Assembly: GCF_008122265.1 (NCBI RefSeq)
Contig: NZ_CP043042.1
Coordinates: forward strand, 3,224,001-3,288,000
Direction of reading: 5' to 3'
From: Marinobacter fonticola
GTDB taxonomy: Bacteria > Pseudomonadota > Gammaproteobacteria > Pseudomonadales > Oleiphilaceae
DNA: 64,000 bases
In this document: positions 8,013 through 17,326 of the stretch, one piece after another
Layout: each line of letters opens with the position of its first letter
Numbering within the stretch: position 1 is the stretch's first letter
Program-made: the position numbers and the translations under genes
The notes under the pieces: model-generated
Databases searched by the model: none
Seen by the model: the letters and a program-made list of their open reading frames with translations, nothing else
What the model was told of the DNA's origin: nothing

Positions 8013-10808
8013 ATGACCCTTGCGCTGGTCGTCTTACTGCCTTTTATTGGCGCTATTGTTGCCCCCCTCTTTGCGCAGGCGGGCCGCACGGCAATTGCCA
8101 TCGCCTCTTCGATACCGGCGATTGTGGCGCTTGCCATGCTCTATCCGCTCTGGGAACCCTTGTCCCAGGGCAATGTGCTTGTCGAAACCATGGAATGGCT
8201 GCCGAGTATTGGCCTGTCCCTGAGTTTCAGGCTGGATGGATTGTCGCTGCTGTTTGCGCTGCTGATCCTGCTTATCGGCTTGCTGATCATTCTGTATTCC
8301 CGGTACTACCTGAAAAAACACGAGAATGTCGGCAAGTTCTATTCTCTATTGCTGATGTTTATGGGGTCGATGCTGGGCATCGTGCTTTCCAGCAACCTCA
8401 TCCTCATGCTGATTTTCTGGGAAGTGACCAGCCTGGTGTCGTTCCTGCTCATCAGTTTCTGGAATTACAAGCAGGATGCCCGGCGTGGCGCGCGCATGGC
8501 CCTGGCGGTGACCGGCGGGGGCGGCTTGGCGCTACTCGCCGGCGTGCTGCTACTGGGCCAGATCGTGGGGAGCTATGAACTGGACGACGTTCTGGCCGCC
8601 GGCGATCTGATCAAGGCCCATGCGCTGTATCCCGTGGCGTTGGTGCTGGTTCTTTTGGGCGCCTTCACGAAGTCTGCCCAGTTCCCCTTCCATTTCTGGC
8701 TACCCCACGCCATGCAGGCGCCAACGCCGGTTTCCGCGTATCTGCATTCCGCGACCATGGTCAAGGCGGGGATTTTCTTGATGGCGCGTCTCTATCCCGC
8801 TTTGGCGGGCACGGAGCTGTGGTTTTACCTGGTCAGCTTCACGGGCATGGTGACACTGCTCGTAGGCGCCTATACAGCCCTATTCAAGCATGACCTCAAA
8901 GGCTTGCTGGCCCACTCTACGGTCAGTCATCTCGGACTGATTACGCTGTTGTTCGGCATGGGCACCAAGTTGGCGGCAATCGCTGCGGTTTTCCACGTCA
9001 TTAATCACGCCATCTTTAAGGCGTCACTGTTCATGGCGGCCGGGATAATCGATCACGAAACCGGCACGCGAGATATGCGTCAGATCAACGGCCTCTGGCG
9101 CTTTATGCCGCACACAGCCACGCTGGCGATGGTCGCGGCCGCCTCCATGGCCGGGGTGCCGCTGCTGAATGGCTTCCTCAGCAAAGAGATGTTTTTCGCC
9201 GAGTCTTTGGCACTCAACCTACCCGGCCTCTGGGCTTACCTGCCACCGTTAGTGGCCACGCTAGCCGGGATTTTCGCCGTCGCTTACTCGGCCCGCTTCA
9301 TCCATGACGTCTTCTTCAATGGAAAACCGGTCAACCTGCCCATCTATCCGCCGCACGAACCGCCGCGCTACATGAAGATACCCGTGGAAATCCTGGCCTT
9401 TGCCTGCATCATGGTGGGCATGTTCCCGGCAATAGCCGTCGGTCCGCTGCTGGACTCCGCTGCCGCAGCCACGCTGGGCGGCGCCGTACCGGAGTATCAA
9501 TTGCAAGTGATCCACGGCTTCAATCTACCGCTGTTCATGAGTTTCCTCGCCTTCTTCGGCGGTCTGCTGATGTACACCCAGCGGCAGAAATTTTACGACT
9601 TCCACGACCGTTTCCGGGATATCGACGAGAAAGCGGTGTTCGAGACCATAGTGTCCTGGCTGGCTGAGCGTGCCCGGATGCTGACCGAGCGGATCGAGAA
9701 CGGGTCCTTGCAACGCTACGCTGCGCTGTTGATCGGTGCGGCGGTGGTGGTGGCCGTAGTGCCGATAGCCGGCATGGGCGTGAGCATTGGCAGCGAGGGA
9801 CTGAGTAATGTCGACATCCCTACCGCTGTGGCTGCGATACTCCTGATTGGCTGCGCTCTAGGGACGGCTGTCGTACACCGGAACCGGTTGTACGCGCTGA
9901 TTCTGCTCAGCGTTGTCGGCCTGATCGTCGCACTGACGTTCGCTCGGTTCTCAGCGCCCGATTTGGCCATGACCCAGCTTTCGGTCGAGGTCGTCACCAT
10001 CGTGTTGTTGATGCTGGCCTTGTACTATCTCCCCTCCTGGACGCCCCTGGAGGCCGGCCGTTTCCGGCGCTGGCGTGACGGTCTGATTGCACTGCTGGCC
10101 GGCGGCGGGATGTTCCTGATTACCCTGGCGATGCTGACCCGACCGTTCGAGTCCATCTCCGACTATTTCCTGGAGAACAGTGTCACCGGCGGTGGCGGCA
10201 CCAACGTGGTCAATGTGATCCTGGTAGACTTCCGGGGCTTCGATACTCTGGGTGAAATCACCGTGCTGGCCATTGCGGCACTGGGGATATTCGCCATGCT
10301 GCGAGAGGCGAGACTAACGCCACCCTCGACGGATGGTCAGGGCCACCCCTGGTCCCGAGATGCCCACCCCACCATGTTGGCACAGATCTCGCGCCCCTTG
10401 CTGCCGTTGGCCTTGATGGTGTCCGTATTTATCTTCCTGCGTGGGCACAACATGCCGGGGGGCGGCTTTATCGCCGGGCTGATCACGTCGGTGGCATTGA
10501 TTCTCCAGTATATCGCCAGCGGCATGCGCTGGAGCCACCAACGCATGCCGTTCAGCTTACGCACGCCCATCGGATTGGGGCTATTGGTCGCTACGGTTAC
10601 TGGCTTGGCCAGCTTTACTGTCGGCTACCCGTTCCTCACGTCGACCTTCAGCCATATTCACTGGCCCATCGTGGGTGAGTTCGAGCTAGCCTCGGCACTG
10701 GCCTTCGATATCGGTGTCTACCTGACTGTGGTGGGAGCCACGCTCACGATTCTGGCCAGCCTGGGTCGTCTTTCCATGAAATCGGACGCCACGGCGGAGG
10801 GTTCTTGA
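8013..10808 (+). CDS. mrpA: Mrp Na+(K+)/H+ antiporter subunit A, fused A-B type
   Basis: This 931-residue protein is the largest subunit of the Mrp (Mnh/Pha) multi-subunit cation/proton antiporter of the inner membrane. Residues 1 to about 630 are NuoL-like, with the proton-antiporter core (FHFWLPHAMQAPTPVSAYLH, HSTVSHLGLITLLFG). They are followed by an MbhD/MbhE-like segment and a C-terminal MrpB (MnhB) domain containing FLRGHNMPGGGFIAGLI. The A-B fusion explains why no separate mrpB follows, as in Pha-type group 2 systems. ATG 8013 is preferred over an upstream TTG at 7992 because cgagg lies 6 bp before it. It heads a tightly packed operon to mrpG. Confidence 0.93.
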   Translation: MTLALVVLLPFIGAIVAPLFAQAGRTAIAIASSIPAIVALAMLYPLWEPLSQGNVLVETMEWLPSIGLSLSFRLDGLSLLFALLILLIGLLIILYSRYYLKKHENVGKFYSLLLMFMGSMLGIVLSSNLILMLIFWEVTSLVSFLLISFWNYKQDARRGARMALAVTGGGGLALLAGVLLLGQIVGSYELDDVLAAGDLIKAHALYPVALVLVLLGAFTKSAQFPFHFWLPHAMQAPTPVSAYLHSATMVKAGIFLMARLYPALAGTELWFYLVSFTGMVTLLVGAYTALFKHDLKGLLAHSTVSHLGLITLLFGMGTKLAAIAAVFHVINHAIFKASLFMAAGIIDHETGTRDMRQINGLWRFMPHTATLAMVAAASMAGVPLLNGFLSKEMFFAESLALNLPGLWAYLPPLVATLAGIFAVAYSARFIHDVFFNGKPVNLPIYPPHEPPRYMKIPVEILAFACIMVGMFPAIAVGPLLDSAAAATLGGAVPEYQLQVIHGFNLPLFMSFLAFFGGLLMYTQRQKFYDFHDRFRDIDEKAVFETIVSWLAERARMLTERIENGSLQRYAALLIGAAVVVAVVPIAGMGVSIGSEGLSNVDIPTAVAAILLIGCALGTAVVHRNRLYALILLSVVGLIVALTFARFSAPDLAMTQLSVEVVTIVLLMLALYYLPSWTPLEAGRFRRWRDGLIALLAGGGMFLITLAMLTRPFESISDYFLENSVTGGGGTNVVNVILVDFRGFDTLGEITVLAIAALGIFAMLREARLTPPSTDGQGHPWSRDAHPTMLAQISRPLLPLALMVSVFIFLRGHNMPGGGFIAGLITSVALILQYIASGMRWSHQRMPFSLRTPIGLGLLVATVTGLASFTVGYPFLTSTFSHIHWPIVGEFELASALAFDIGVYLTVVGATLTILASLGRLSMKSDATAEGS

Positions 10809-10809
10809 G

Positions 10810-11181
10810 ATGGAAATCATGTTTGCACTGGTCATTGGCGCCCTAACGGCGTCCGGCGTTTACCTGATCCTGCGGGCCCGCAGTTTCCCGGTGGTGGTGG
10901 GGCTGACCATGTTGTCCTACGCGGTGAACCTGTTCCTATTCTCCACCGGACGTCTGGCGACTGGGGCGGCACCGATTATCGGCAAGGTCGAGAACTATAC
11001 CGACCCACTACCCCAGGCGCTGGTCCTGACGGCGATCGTTATCGGCTTTGCCATGACAGCCTTCGTCGTCGTGCTGGCCTTGCGCAGCCGGGCGGATACC
11101 GGCGACGACCATGTGGATGGACGTGTGGATTACGAAGCCCCCAAAGACGATGCTAAAAAATCCGCGGAGGAGGCCAAATGA
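10810..11181 (+). CDS. mrpC: Mrp antiporter subunit C
   Basis: This 123-residue NuoK-like membrane protein has three transmembrane helices (LVIGALTASGVYLIL; VVGLTMLSYAVNLFLF; ALVLTAIVIGFAMTAFVVVL). The subunit-C signature DPLPQALVLTAIVIGFA is present. A hydrophilic, charged tail of about 25 residues follows the last helix. It starts 1 bp after the mrpA stop and overlaps mrpD by 4 bp (ATGA), so translation is probably coupled. Confidence 0.93.
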   Translation: MEIMFALVIGALTASGVYLILRARSFPVVVGLTMLSYAVNLFLFSTGRLATGAAPIIGKVENYTDPLPQALVLTAIVIGFAMTAFVVVLALRSRADTGDDHVDGRVDYEAPKDDAKKSAEEAK

Positions 11182-12701
11182 ATCACTGGTTGACCGCCCC
11201 CATCCTGTTGCCGTTGCTGGGAGGGATCCTCCAGATCTTCATGAGCTTCGCGCCTCTGGGTTTGCGCCGCACACTGGCACTGGCGACCACGACCTTGATT
11301 CTGGTGGTCGCAATCGGTTTGGTGATGCTGGCCGACGATGGCAGCTATCGGATCTACGCCTTCGGCAACTGGGCGCCGCCGTTCGGCATCGTCCTGGTGC
11401 TGGATCGCCTCTCCGCCCTGATGGTTTTTATCACCGCTCTGCTGGCGTTTTTCTGCCATATCTATTCGACCCGCGGCACCGACGCGATGGGCCGTCATTT
11501 CCATGCGCTCTTCCTGTTTCAGCTGATGGGCCTGAACATCGCTTTCCTGACCGGCGATCTGTTCAATCTTTTTGTCGCGTTCGAGGTCCTGTTGATCGCC
11601 TCCTACGGGCTGCTGATGCATGGCGGTGGATCGGTGCGTTCGGTACCGGGCCTGCATTACGTGGTGCTTAACCTTATCGGCTCCTCCCTGTTCCTGATCG
11701 GCGTGGGCATGCTTTACAGCGTAACTGGCACGCTGAACATGGCAGACCTGGCGCTAGCGGTGCGCGAGGTGACGCCTGAGGACCTGCCGCTAGTGAAAGC
11801 CGCTGGCATGATCCTGCTGGTGATGTTTGGTCTCAAGGCCGCAATACTGCCGCTTTGCTTCTGGTTACCACAGGCCTACGCTGCCGCCACGGCACCTGTC
11901 GCGGCCCTATTTGCCGTCATGACCAAGGTTGGCGTCTACGCCATTCTGAGGGTCTACACGCTGATTTTTGGCAGCGAAGGCGGCCCCGTAGCGGACCTGG
12001 GCATGGATTGGCTGTTCCCGCTGTCACTGCTGACCCTGGCCATGGGCGTTATCGGCGCTGTGGGTGCCGACGGCCTACGCAAGCTGGTGGCGTGGCAAGT
12101 CATCATCTCGGTCGGCACGCTGCTGGCCGCCTTTAGCCTGAGCACCGCCCCGGCCACATCGGCTGCGCTGTTCTACCTGATTCACACGACCTGGATTACC
12201 GCGGGTTTGTTCCTGGTGGCCGATCTGATCGCCCGACAGCGAGGCACTGCGGAAGACCGTATTGTGACCGCGCCTCGCATGCGCAGCCGTACCCTGCTCA
12301 GCATATTGTTTCTTCTAGGCACCACGGCCGCCGCGGGGTTGCCGCCGCTGAGCGGCTTCTTTGCCAAGGTACTCATCCTGGAGTCCGTTGAGACGGGTAC
12401 AGCCATGGCGTGGGTCTGGGGCGTCATCATCGTCGGCAGTTTCCTCACGGTGGTGGCCTATAGCCGCGCGGGCAGTATCGTGTTCTGGCGTAACGTCGAA
12501 GGCCATGTCAAAGATCCCGGCCGTCTGACCCTCCCGGTCACAGTCTCTACGGCGGCCCTGATCGGCATGAGCGTCGCGATCGTCGCATTGGCCGGCCCGA
12601 TTTCCGAGTACACTGACAAAACGGCCCAGCAACTGCATACGCCCTCGATGTATATTGAAATCCTGCAGACGCCAATGGTGGGCGAGGAGGTTTCCCAATG
12701 A
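11178..12701 (+). CDS. mrpD: Mrp antiporter subunit D
   Basis: This 507-residue NuoN/NuoM-like polytopic protein is, with MrpA, one of the two antiporter-like subunits of the complex. The proton-channel family features are clear: FEVLLIASYGLLMHGG in the fifth helix region and LCFWLPQAYAAATAPVAALF with the conserved Lys region around FAVMTKVGVYAILR. The length is typical. The start overlaps mrpC and the end overlaps mrpE by 4 bp, showing a single translationally coupled operon. Confidence 0.93.
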   Translation: MNHWLTAPILLPLLGGILQIFMSFAPLGLRRTLALATTTLILVVAIGLVMLADDGSYRIYAFGNWAPPFGIVLVLDRLSALMVFITALLAFFCHIYSTRGTDAMGRHFHALFLFQLMGLNIAFLTGDLFNLFVAFEVLLIASYGLLMHGGGSVRSVPGLHYVVLNLIGSSLFLIGVGMLYSVTGTLNMADLALAVREVTPEDLPLVKAAGMILLVMFGLKAAILPLCFWLPQAYAAATAPVAALFAVMTKVGVYAILRVYTLIFGSEGGPVADLGMDWLFPLSLLTLAMGVIGAVGADGLRKLVAWQVIISVGTLLAAFSLSTAPATSAALFYLIHTTWITAGLFLVADLIARQRGTAEDRIVTAPRMRSRTLLSILFLLGTTAAAGLPPLSGFFAKVLILESVETGTAMAWVWGVIIVGSFLTVVAYSRAGSIVFWRNVEGHVKDPGRLTLPVTVSTAALIGMSVAIVALAGPISEYTDKTAQQLHTPSMYIEILQTPMVGEEVSQ

Positions 12702-13189
12702 GCGGGCGTTTCGGATTGCCTCATCCCTTCCTGAGCCTGGCGCTGTTCCTGGTGTGGCAGGCTCTGGCTAACGGCGTCAGCGGCGCCAGTGTCGTGATGG
12801 GTCTGCTACTGGCGTGGCTGCTGCCGTTGTTTACACGCAACTTTTGGCCCAATAACCCTTCGGTAGGCCGGCCAGTGCGTTTCCTGCTTTATGTGGCGCG
12901 CGTCATCTGGGATATCATCGTCGCCAGCTTCAACGTCGCCTTCATCGTTCTAAACCCGCGGCGGCGCCCAAAACCCGCTTTCGTCTCCTTCCCCCTGGAG
13001 CTGGAGCATCCGCTAGCTATTTCCACTCTGGCAGGCACTATTTCCCTGACGCCGGGTACCGTAAGTGCGGACATCAGCGACGACCAGACTCTGCTACTGA
13101 TTCATGCGCTCGATGTGGGCGACGAAACCGAACTGATCGAGACCATCAAGCGAAACTACGAAAGGCCGCTGCGGGAGATTTTCAAATGA
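12698..13189 (+). CDS. mrpE: Mrp antiporter subunit E
   Basis: This 163-residue protein is of the MrpE/MnhE family, with two N-terminal hydrophobic segments and a cytoplasmic C-terminal domain with the family motif AGTISLTPGTVSADIS followed by LLIHALDVGD. MrpE is needed for full complex activity or assembly but does not itself resemble a channel. It overlaps mrpD and mrpF by 4 bp each. Confidence 0.92.
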   Translation: MSGRFGLPHPFLSLALFLVWQALANGVSGASVVMGLLLAWLLPLFTRNFWPNNPSVGRPVRFLLYVARVIWDIIVASFNVAFIVLNPRRRPKPAFVSFPLELEHPLAISTLAGTISLTPGTVSADISDDQTLLLIHALDVGDETELIETIKRNYERPLREIFK

Positions 13190-13455
13190 TCGAAATAGCG
13201 CTGAAGATCACGCTCGCCATGGTAACGCTGGCCGCCGTGCTCAATGTCTATCGCATCGTCAAAGGTCCGGACGCCCCCGATCGTATCCTGGCGCTCGACA
13301 GCCTTTACGTTAACGCGATCGCTCTCATTATCCTGATGGGAATGACGCTTCATTCGCGCATGTATATCGAGTCGGCGCTGCTGATTGCCGTGATGGGGTT
13401 TGTGAGTACCGTGGCGCTGGCCAAACACCTCAAGCGCGGCAGCGTAATCGAATAG
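13186..13455 (+). CDS. mrpF: Mrp antiporter subunit F
   Basis: This 89-residue protein has three transmembrane segments and the MrpF signature YRIVKGPDAPDRILALDSL after the first helix. It overlaps mrpE by 4 bp and ends with TAG 19 bp before mrpG. MrpF is a small structural subunit of the antiporter; in some bacteria it has been tied to cholate efflux. Confidence 0.93.
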   Translation: MIEIALKITLAMVTLAAVLNVYRIVKGPDAPDRILALDSLYVNAIALIILMGMTLHSRMYIESALLIAVMGFVSTVALAKHLKRGSVIE

Positions 13456-13474
13456 ACTTCATTAGAGGTTTCTT

Positions 13475-13807
13475 ATGTCCATTGTTATAGAAATCATCAT
13501 CAGCATCCTGCTCGTCACCGGCGGGCTCTTTGCCTTGGCCGGCGCGATTGGCCTGGCGCGGCTACCGGATTTCTACACGCGCCTGCATGCCCCCACCAAA
13601 GCCACGACACTGGGTGTTGGCGGCATCGTTTTCAGCTCGGTCGTGTACTTCTCGACCAGCGAGCATGGGCTGGGCATCGAGGAAATCCTGATCATGCTAT
13701 TCCTGTTCCTGACCGCGCCCATCAGTGCCAACATGATGGCCAAAGCCGCCATGCATCTGCGGGTCGACCGGGTCGAGGGAACCCGCGGCAACCCCTGGGA
13801 CCAGTAG
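13475..13807 (+). CDS. mrpG: Mrp antiporter subunit G
   Basis: This 110-residue MrpG/PhaG family protein has three helices and the motif ARLPDFYTRLHAPTKATTLG characteristic of the subunit. It is the last gene of the mrp operon, with a Shine-Dalgarno (agaggtttctt) in the 19-bp gap. It converges on the DUF4112 gene with only 10 bp between stop codons and no obvious terminator. Confidence 0.93.
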   Translation: MSIVIEIIISILLVTGGLFALAGAIGLARLPDFYTRLHAPTKATTLGVGGIVFSSVVYFSTSEHGLGIEEILIMLFLFLTAPISANMMAKAAMHLRVDRVEGTRGNPWDQ

Positions 13808-13817
13808 TTCAGACCGC

Positions 13818-14336
13818 TCAGCCGCCGGCCGCCGCAAACAGTGCCCGCCACAGCATGACCAGGAAGAACAGCAACAGCGCGCCGAAGGTACCGATTATCA
13901 CATACTGGAGCCAGGGCTTGCGCTGTCTCCCCGGGGGCTCCAGGCGCTTTTCGATATGGCGGCGAAGTAACGCAGCGTTGCGATTATTGGCCTTCCAGTA
14001 GAGATCGAAGGCGTCGCCCACCAGCGGCACCAGGCCAACAACGAACTCCACCAGCACATTGCCGGCCATTTTCACCACCTGCCGGGTGCCGGCGCCGAGG
14101 CGCGCGGCTTCGACCATCAGATAGAGGGAAAGAACCAGGCCGGTTGCATCGCCAATACCCGGCAGTAGGCCGATTAGCGGATCCAGACCGAACCGAATAC
14201 GGGTGAACGGGATACGAAATTGGCTATCGAGAAGCCGTGCCGAGCTGTCCAGCCGCGCCAGGGCCTGTTCCAGTCGTGCTCGCTCGGCCGGGTCGAGAAC
14301 CGGGTCAGGGTGCTTGCCATTCACCATAAATTTCAT
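13818..14336 (-). CDS. DUF4112 membrane protein
   Basis: This 172-residue protein matches DUF4112 in the run [19 protein letters not shown] and the later mirrored [20 protein letters not shown]. It has hydrophobic segments around residues 55-75 and 95-115 and a C-terminal helix ([18 protein letters not shown]). Function is unknown. The frame stays open upstream as far as 14717, but that extension would cross the divergent ppnP gene, so a start at 14336 (or an in-frame ATG at 14327) is preferred. No strong Shine-Dalgarno decides between them. The 57-bp gap to ppnP must hold both promoters. Confidence 0.82.
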   Translation of the reverse strand: MKFMVNGKHPDPVLDPAERARLEQALARLDSSARLLDSQFRIPFTRIRFGLDPLIGLLPGIGDATGLVLSLYLMVEAARLGAGTRQVVKMAGNVLVEFVVGLVPLVGDAFDLYWKANNRNAALLRRHIEKRLEPPGRQRKPWLQYVIIGTFGALLLFFLVMLWRALFAAAGG

Positions 14337-14393
14337 CCAAGTAGAACAATTTTCCCGTATAGTAGGCCATCCAAAATTCAGGAGACATATTTT

Positions 14394-14675
14394 ATGTTGA
14401 AAGTGAACGAATACTTTGACGGCAAAGCCAAATCCATCTCTTTCCAGACGGCGACGCTGCCAGCCACCGTGGGCGTCATCAGCCCGGGTGAGTATGAGTT
14501 CGGGACCAGCAAGAAGGAAACCATGACCGTGGTCAGCGGCGCTTTGGAAGTCCTCCTGCCAGGCATGGAGACCTGGATGACCTACGGTGCCGGCGAAACT
14601 TTCGAAGTGGCCGGACAGGCCAGTTTCAAGGCTAAGTCCGACGTCGATACCGCGTATCTGTGTACCTACGAGTAA
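14394..14675 (+). CDS. ppnP: Pyrimidine/purine nucleoside phosphorylase
   Basis: This 93-residue cupin-fold protein matches PpnP (formerly YaiE, DUF1255). Conserved stretches are [12 protein letters not shown] near the start, [14 protein letters not shown], the [17 protein letters not shown] strand pair and the terminal YLCTYE. PpnP phosphorolyses several nucleosides to a free base and ribose-1-phosphate. Length is exactly that of the family. The ATG at 14394 follows the Shine-Dalgarno caggagaca. It is divergent from the DUF4112 gene. Confidence 0.93.
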   Translation: MLKVNEYFDGKAKSISFQTATLPATVGVISPGEYEFGTSKKETMTVVSGALEVLLPGMETWMTYGAGETFEVAGQASFKAKSDVDTAYLCTYE

Positions 14676-14694
14676 GGATTTCGACACCGCCCCC

Positions 14695-14713
14695 GGCAGG
14701 GCTCTGCCCTGCC
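14695..14713 (+). terminator. Hairpin after ppnP
   Basis: A perfect 8-bp stem (ggcagggc with gccctgcc) has a 3-nt loop. It starts 19 bp after the ppnP stop and is followed by a pyrimidine-rich but not U-run sequence; it is probably an imperfect terminator. Confidence 0.5.
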
Positions 14714-14900
14714 ACACTGCTTTCCGCTCTGTTTACTCTTAACGCCCTTTCCATAACGTCGTTCCAACGGCCTCGCTACAGCAGCCAATGCCCACGCGCT
14801 CACGCTTTCGAGTGATTTGCCTTTTCCGTGAACTGTGTCAGATTACCCATACAACCGAAAAACAAAATTCACTTTCATAAATTGAAGAGGTTGTTTCACG

Positions 14901-16544
14901 ATGGCAGACACAAAAATAATTCCGCCGGTTAGCAATGCCTACACCTACCCCCTGTTGATCAAACAGTTGCTGCTGTCGGGCCCGCGCTATGCGCCCGATG
15001 AAAAAATCGTCTTCGGCAATCACAGTGAGTACACGTACCGCGACCTGGTCGAGCGCATCCATCGCCTGGCGAATGTGCTGACCGAAGCGGGCGTTAAAGC
15101 GGGCGATACGGTCGCCGTGCTGGACTGGGACACACCGCGCTATCTGGAGTGTTTCTTCGCCATTCCGATGATCGGCGCCATCCTGCATACGGTCAACGTG
15201 CGCCTCTCTCCCGAGCAGATCGTCTATACCATGAACCACGCCGAGGACGACCTCGTGCTGGTCCACGACGATTTTGCGCCGTTGCTGGAGAAAGTCAGCG
15301 ACGACCTGCAGACGGTCAAGGGCTACATCCAGCTCACCGAGAACAGCGAACCTGTCTCAACCGGGCTCAAGACCCACGGCGAGTACGAGGCGCTGCTGGC
15401 CAAGGCCGAGCCACAATTCGACTTTCCGGACTTCGACGAAAACAGCATCGCCACCACCTTTTACACCACCGGCACCACGGGCAATCCCAAGGGCGTCTTC
15501 TTCAGCCATCGTCAGCTGGTACTCCACACCATGGCTCAAGTGGGCAGCCTGGGCTTCAGCGACGAGATGCCCTTGCTGCGTTCTTCCAGCGTTTATATGC
15601 CGGTAACGCCGATGTTCCACGTCCATGCCTGGGGCGTGCCCTACGCCGCGACCATGATGGGCATCAAGCAGGTCTATCCCGGCCGCTACGAGCCGGAACT
15701 GCTCGTCGACCTGTTGAAGAAACACAACGTCACGTTCTCTCACTGCGTGCCGACCATCATGCAGATGATGCTGGCGACAGAATCCATCAAGACAGCGGAC
15801 CTCAGCAACTGGCACGTTTTGATCGGCGGCAGCGCGTTGACCGAAGGTCTGTGCAAGGCCGGCGCCAAACTCGGCATCCGCATGTACACCGGTTATGGCA
15901 TGTCGGAAACCTGTCCGCTGCTGTGCTCCACGCACCTGACCGAGGACGATGTAAAACGCCCGCTGGAAGAACAGACCGACAAACGCACCCGAACCGGCGT
16001 TGCGGTGCCCATGGTGGATCTCCAGGTCATCGATGCCGACGGCAACCCCCAGCCCCATGATGGCAAGTCCAAGGGTGAAGTGGTGGCGCGCGCGCCCTGG
16101 CTTACCCAGGGTTACCTGAAGGAACCGGAAAAGGGCGAGGCGTTGTGGGAAGGCGGCTGGCTTCATACCGGCGACGTGGCCACAATTGACTCCGACAATA
16201 CGTTGATGATCCGCGACCGAATCAAGGACGTGATCAAAACCGGCGGCGAGTGGTTATCCTCGTTGGATCTGGAGAACCTGATCAGCCAGCATCCGGCCGT
16301 CGCCGCAACGGCAGTCGTTGGCGTTCCCGATGAAAAATGGGGTGAACGCCCCCACGCCCTGGTCATGCTTGCACCGGGCGAGGAAGCGACCATTGAGGAT
16401 CTCCAGAACCACCTGCAACAATTTGTCGACAGTGGAGAGATCAATAAGTGGGCCATTCCGCAGCAGATCGATTTCGTTGACGACATTCCCAAGACCAGCG
16501 TGGGCAAGATCAACAAAAAATTGATCCGAGATCAGCTCCACTGA
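14901..16544 (+). CDS. Fatty-acyl-CoA ligase (AlkK-like AMP-binding enzyme)
   Basis: This 547-residue ANL-superfamily enzyme activates a carboxylic acid with ATP and CoA through an acyl-AMP. The P-loop-like motif FYTTGTTGNPKGVFFSHRQ lies near residue 190, GYGMSETCP near 335, the GWLHTGDVATID hinge region near 420, and the catalytic lysine motif TSVGKINKK at the C-terminus. Length and overall order resemble medium-chain acyl-CoA ligases of the AlkK type, but the related 3-methylmercaptopropionyl-CoA ligases (DmdB) look similar, so the substrate is open. It appears to be monocistronic, with a modest Shine-Dalgarno (gaagagg) 11 bp before the ATG. Confidence 0.87.
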   Translation: MADTKIIPPVSNAYTYPLLIKQLLLSGPRYAPDEKIVFGNHSEYTYRDLVERIHRLANVLTEAGVKAGDTVAVLDWDTPRYLECFFAIPMIGAILHTVNVRLSPEQIVYTMNHAEDDLVLVHDDFAPLLEKVSDDLQTVKGYIQLTENSEPVSTGLKTHGEYEALLAKAEPQFDFPDFDENSIATTFYTTGTTGNPKGVFFSHRQLVLHTMAQVGSLGFSDEMPLLRSSSVYMPVTPMFHVHAWGVPYAATMMGIKQVYPGRYEPELLVDLLKKHNVTFSHCVPTIMQMMLATESIKTADLSNWHVLIGGSALTEGLCKAGAKLGIRMYTGYGMSETCPLLCSTHLTEDDVKRPLEEQTDKRTRTGVAVPMVDLQVIDADGNPQPHDGKSKGEVVARAPWLTQGYLKEPEKGEALWEGGWLHTGDVATIDSDNTLMIRDRIKDVIKTGGEWLSSLDLENLISQHPAVAATAVVGVPDEKWGERPHALVMLAPGEEATIEDLQNHLQQFVDSGEINKWAIPQQIDFVDDIPKTSVGKINKKLIRDQLH

Positions 16545-16552
16545 CTGCCTGA

Positions 16553-16576
16553 CCGGCGCCGCGAGAGCTGCGCCGG
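16553..16576 (+). terminator. Hairpin after the acyl-CoA ligase
   Basis: A 7-bp stem (ccggcgc with gcgccgg) with a 10-nt loop is followed by ccctcttt. It starts 8 bp after the stop codon and is a plausible intrinsic terminator with a short U-tract. Confidence 0.55.
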
Positions 16577-16591
16577 CCCTCTTTGCCTAGC

Positions 16592-16641
16592 GCGCTGCCG
16601 GGTTAGTTCGTCAACCTACTCATGAACTAACCCGGCAGCGC
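16592..16641. repeat. 18-bp perfect inverted repeat with 14-nt loop
   Basis: Arms at 16592-16609 and 16624-16641 are exact reverse complements over 18 bp (starting gcgctgccggg), with a 14-nt loop. There is no U-run on either side. The stem is much longer than that of the neighbouring terminator hairpin. It could be a second barrier to transcription, a processed RNA, or the remnant of a palindromic element. Confidence 0.7.
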
Positions 16642-16762
16642 ACCAAGCCGGTTCCTGTCCGAACCGTAACCGTCCCGGCTTTAAAACCACTGGATCTGTC
16701 TATATTTCTAAGTAGATTGGTTTTAGCGTTTATAGCTCACACGAACAATAGCCGGAGTCACC

Positions 16763-17278
16763 ATGAACACCATTATCAAACGTTTTCTGATCGTATCGAG
16801 TCTCTATCTGCTGGCGCCGTCCGCAGGGGCACTCGATGTGGGGAACAAACTGGGGTCCGGTGCGCTGCTTCTTCCCGAAAAAGAGGTGTCCGTCGACGGC
16901 GAGGCACAGGCGCTGGTCAACGAACTCCAGGACCAGCTCGGAATCACCAGAACCCAGGCCGTCGGCGGTGCCGGCGCCATGTTTCAACTGGCAAAGAATG
17001 AGCTCGAACCGAGCCAATTCGGTAGCATCTCCGACCAGCTGTCTGGCGTTGGCAGCCTGCTGGGCGGCGGCAGCGGAGCCCAGTCGAAGGGGCTGATGGC
17101 ATCGGCTCTGTCCGGCATTTCATCGATGGATAGCGTGGAAAAAGCGTTCTCCGCCTTGGGACTGCAGGGCAGCGCGGTCGAACAGTTCGCGCCGATTATC
17201 CTGGATTTTCTCAAGAAACAAGGCTTGAGCGCAGGCGTGCTGGGCAATCTCACCTCGCTTTGGACACCCAATGCTTGA
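16763..17278 (+). CDS. DUF2780 (VcgC/VcgE family) secreted protein
   Basis: This 171-residue protein has an N-terminal signal peptide (about residues 1-25, LLAPSAGA). The rest matches the DUF2780 pattern: LGITRTQAVGGAGAMFQLAKN, then a Gly/Ser-rich turn, then a C-terminal helix pair (FAPIILDFLKKQGL). Function is unknown; family members are predicted to be periplasmic. The start ATG follows agccggagtcacc. Upstream there is an 8-bp inverted repeat (taaaacca 16682-16689, tggtttta 16718-16725) spanning a TATATT, perhaps an operator around the promoter. Confidence 0.82.
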   Translation: MNTIIKRFLIVSSLYLLAPSAGALDVGNKLGSGALLLPEKEVSVDGEAQALVNELQDQLGITRTQAVGGAGAMFQLAKNELEPSQFGSISDQLSGVGSLLGGGSGAQSKGLMASALSGISSMDSVEKAFSALGLQGSAVEQFAPIILDFLKKQGLSAGVLGNLTSLWTPNA

Positions 17279-17326
17279 TGCGCCATCGACCATCAGCTCC
17301 CTACAAAGACGTATTCAGAGCCCTTA

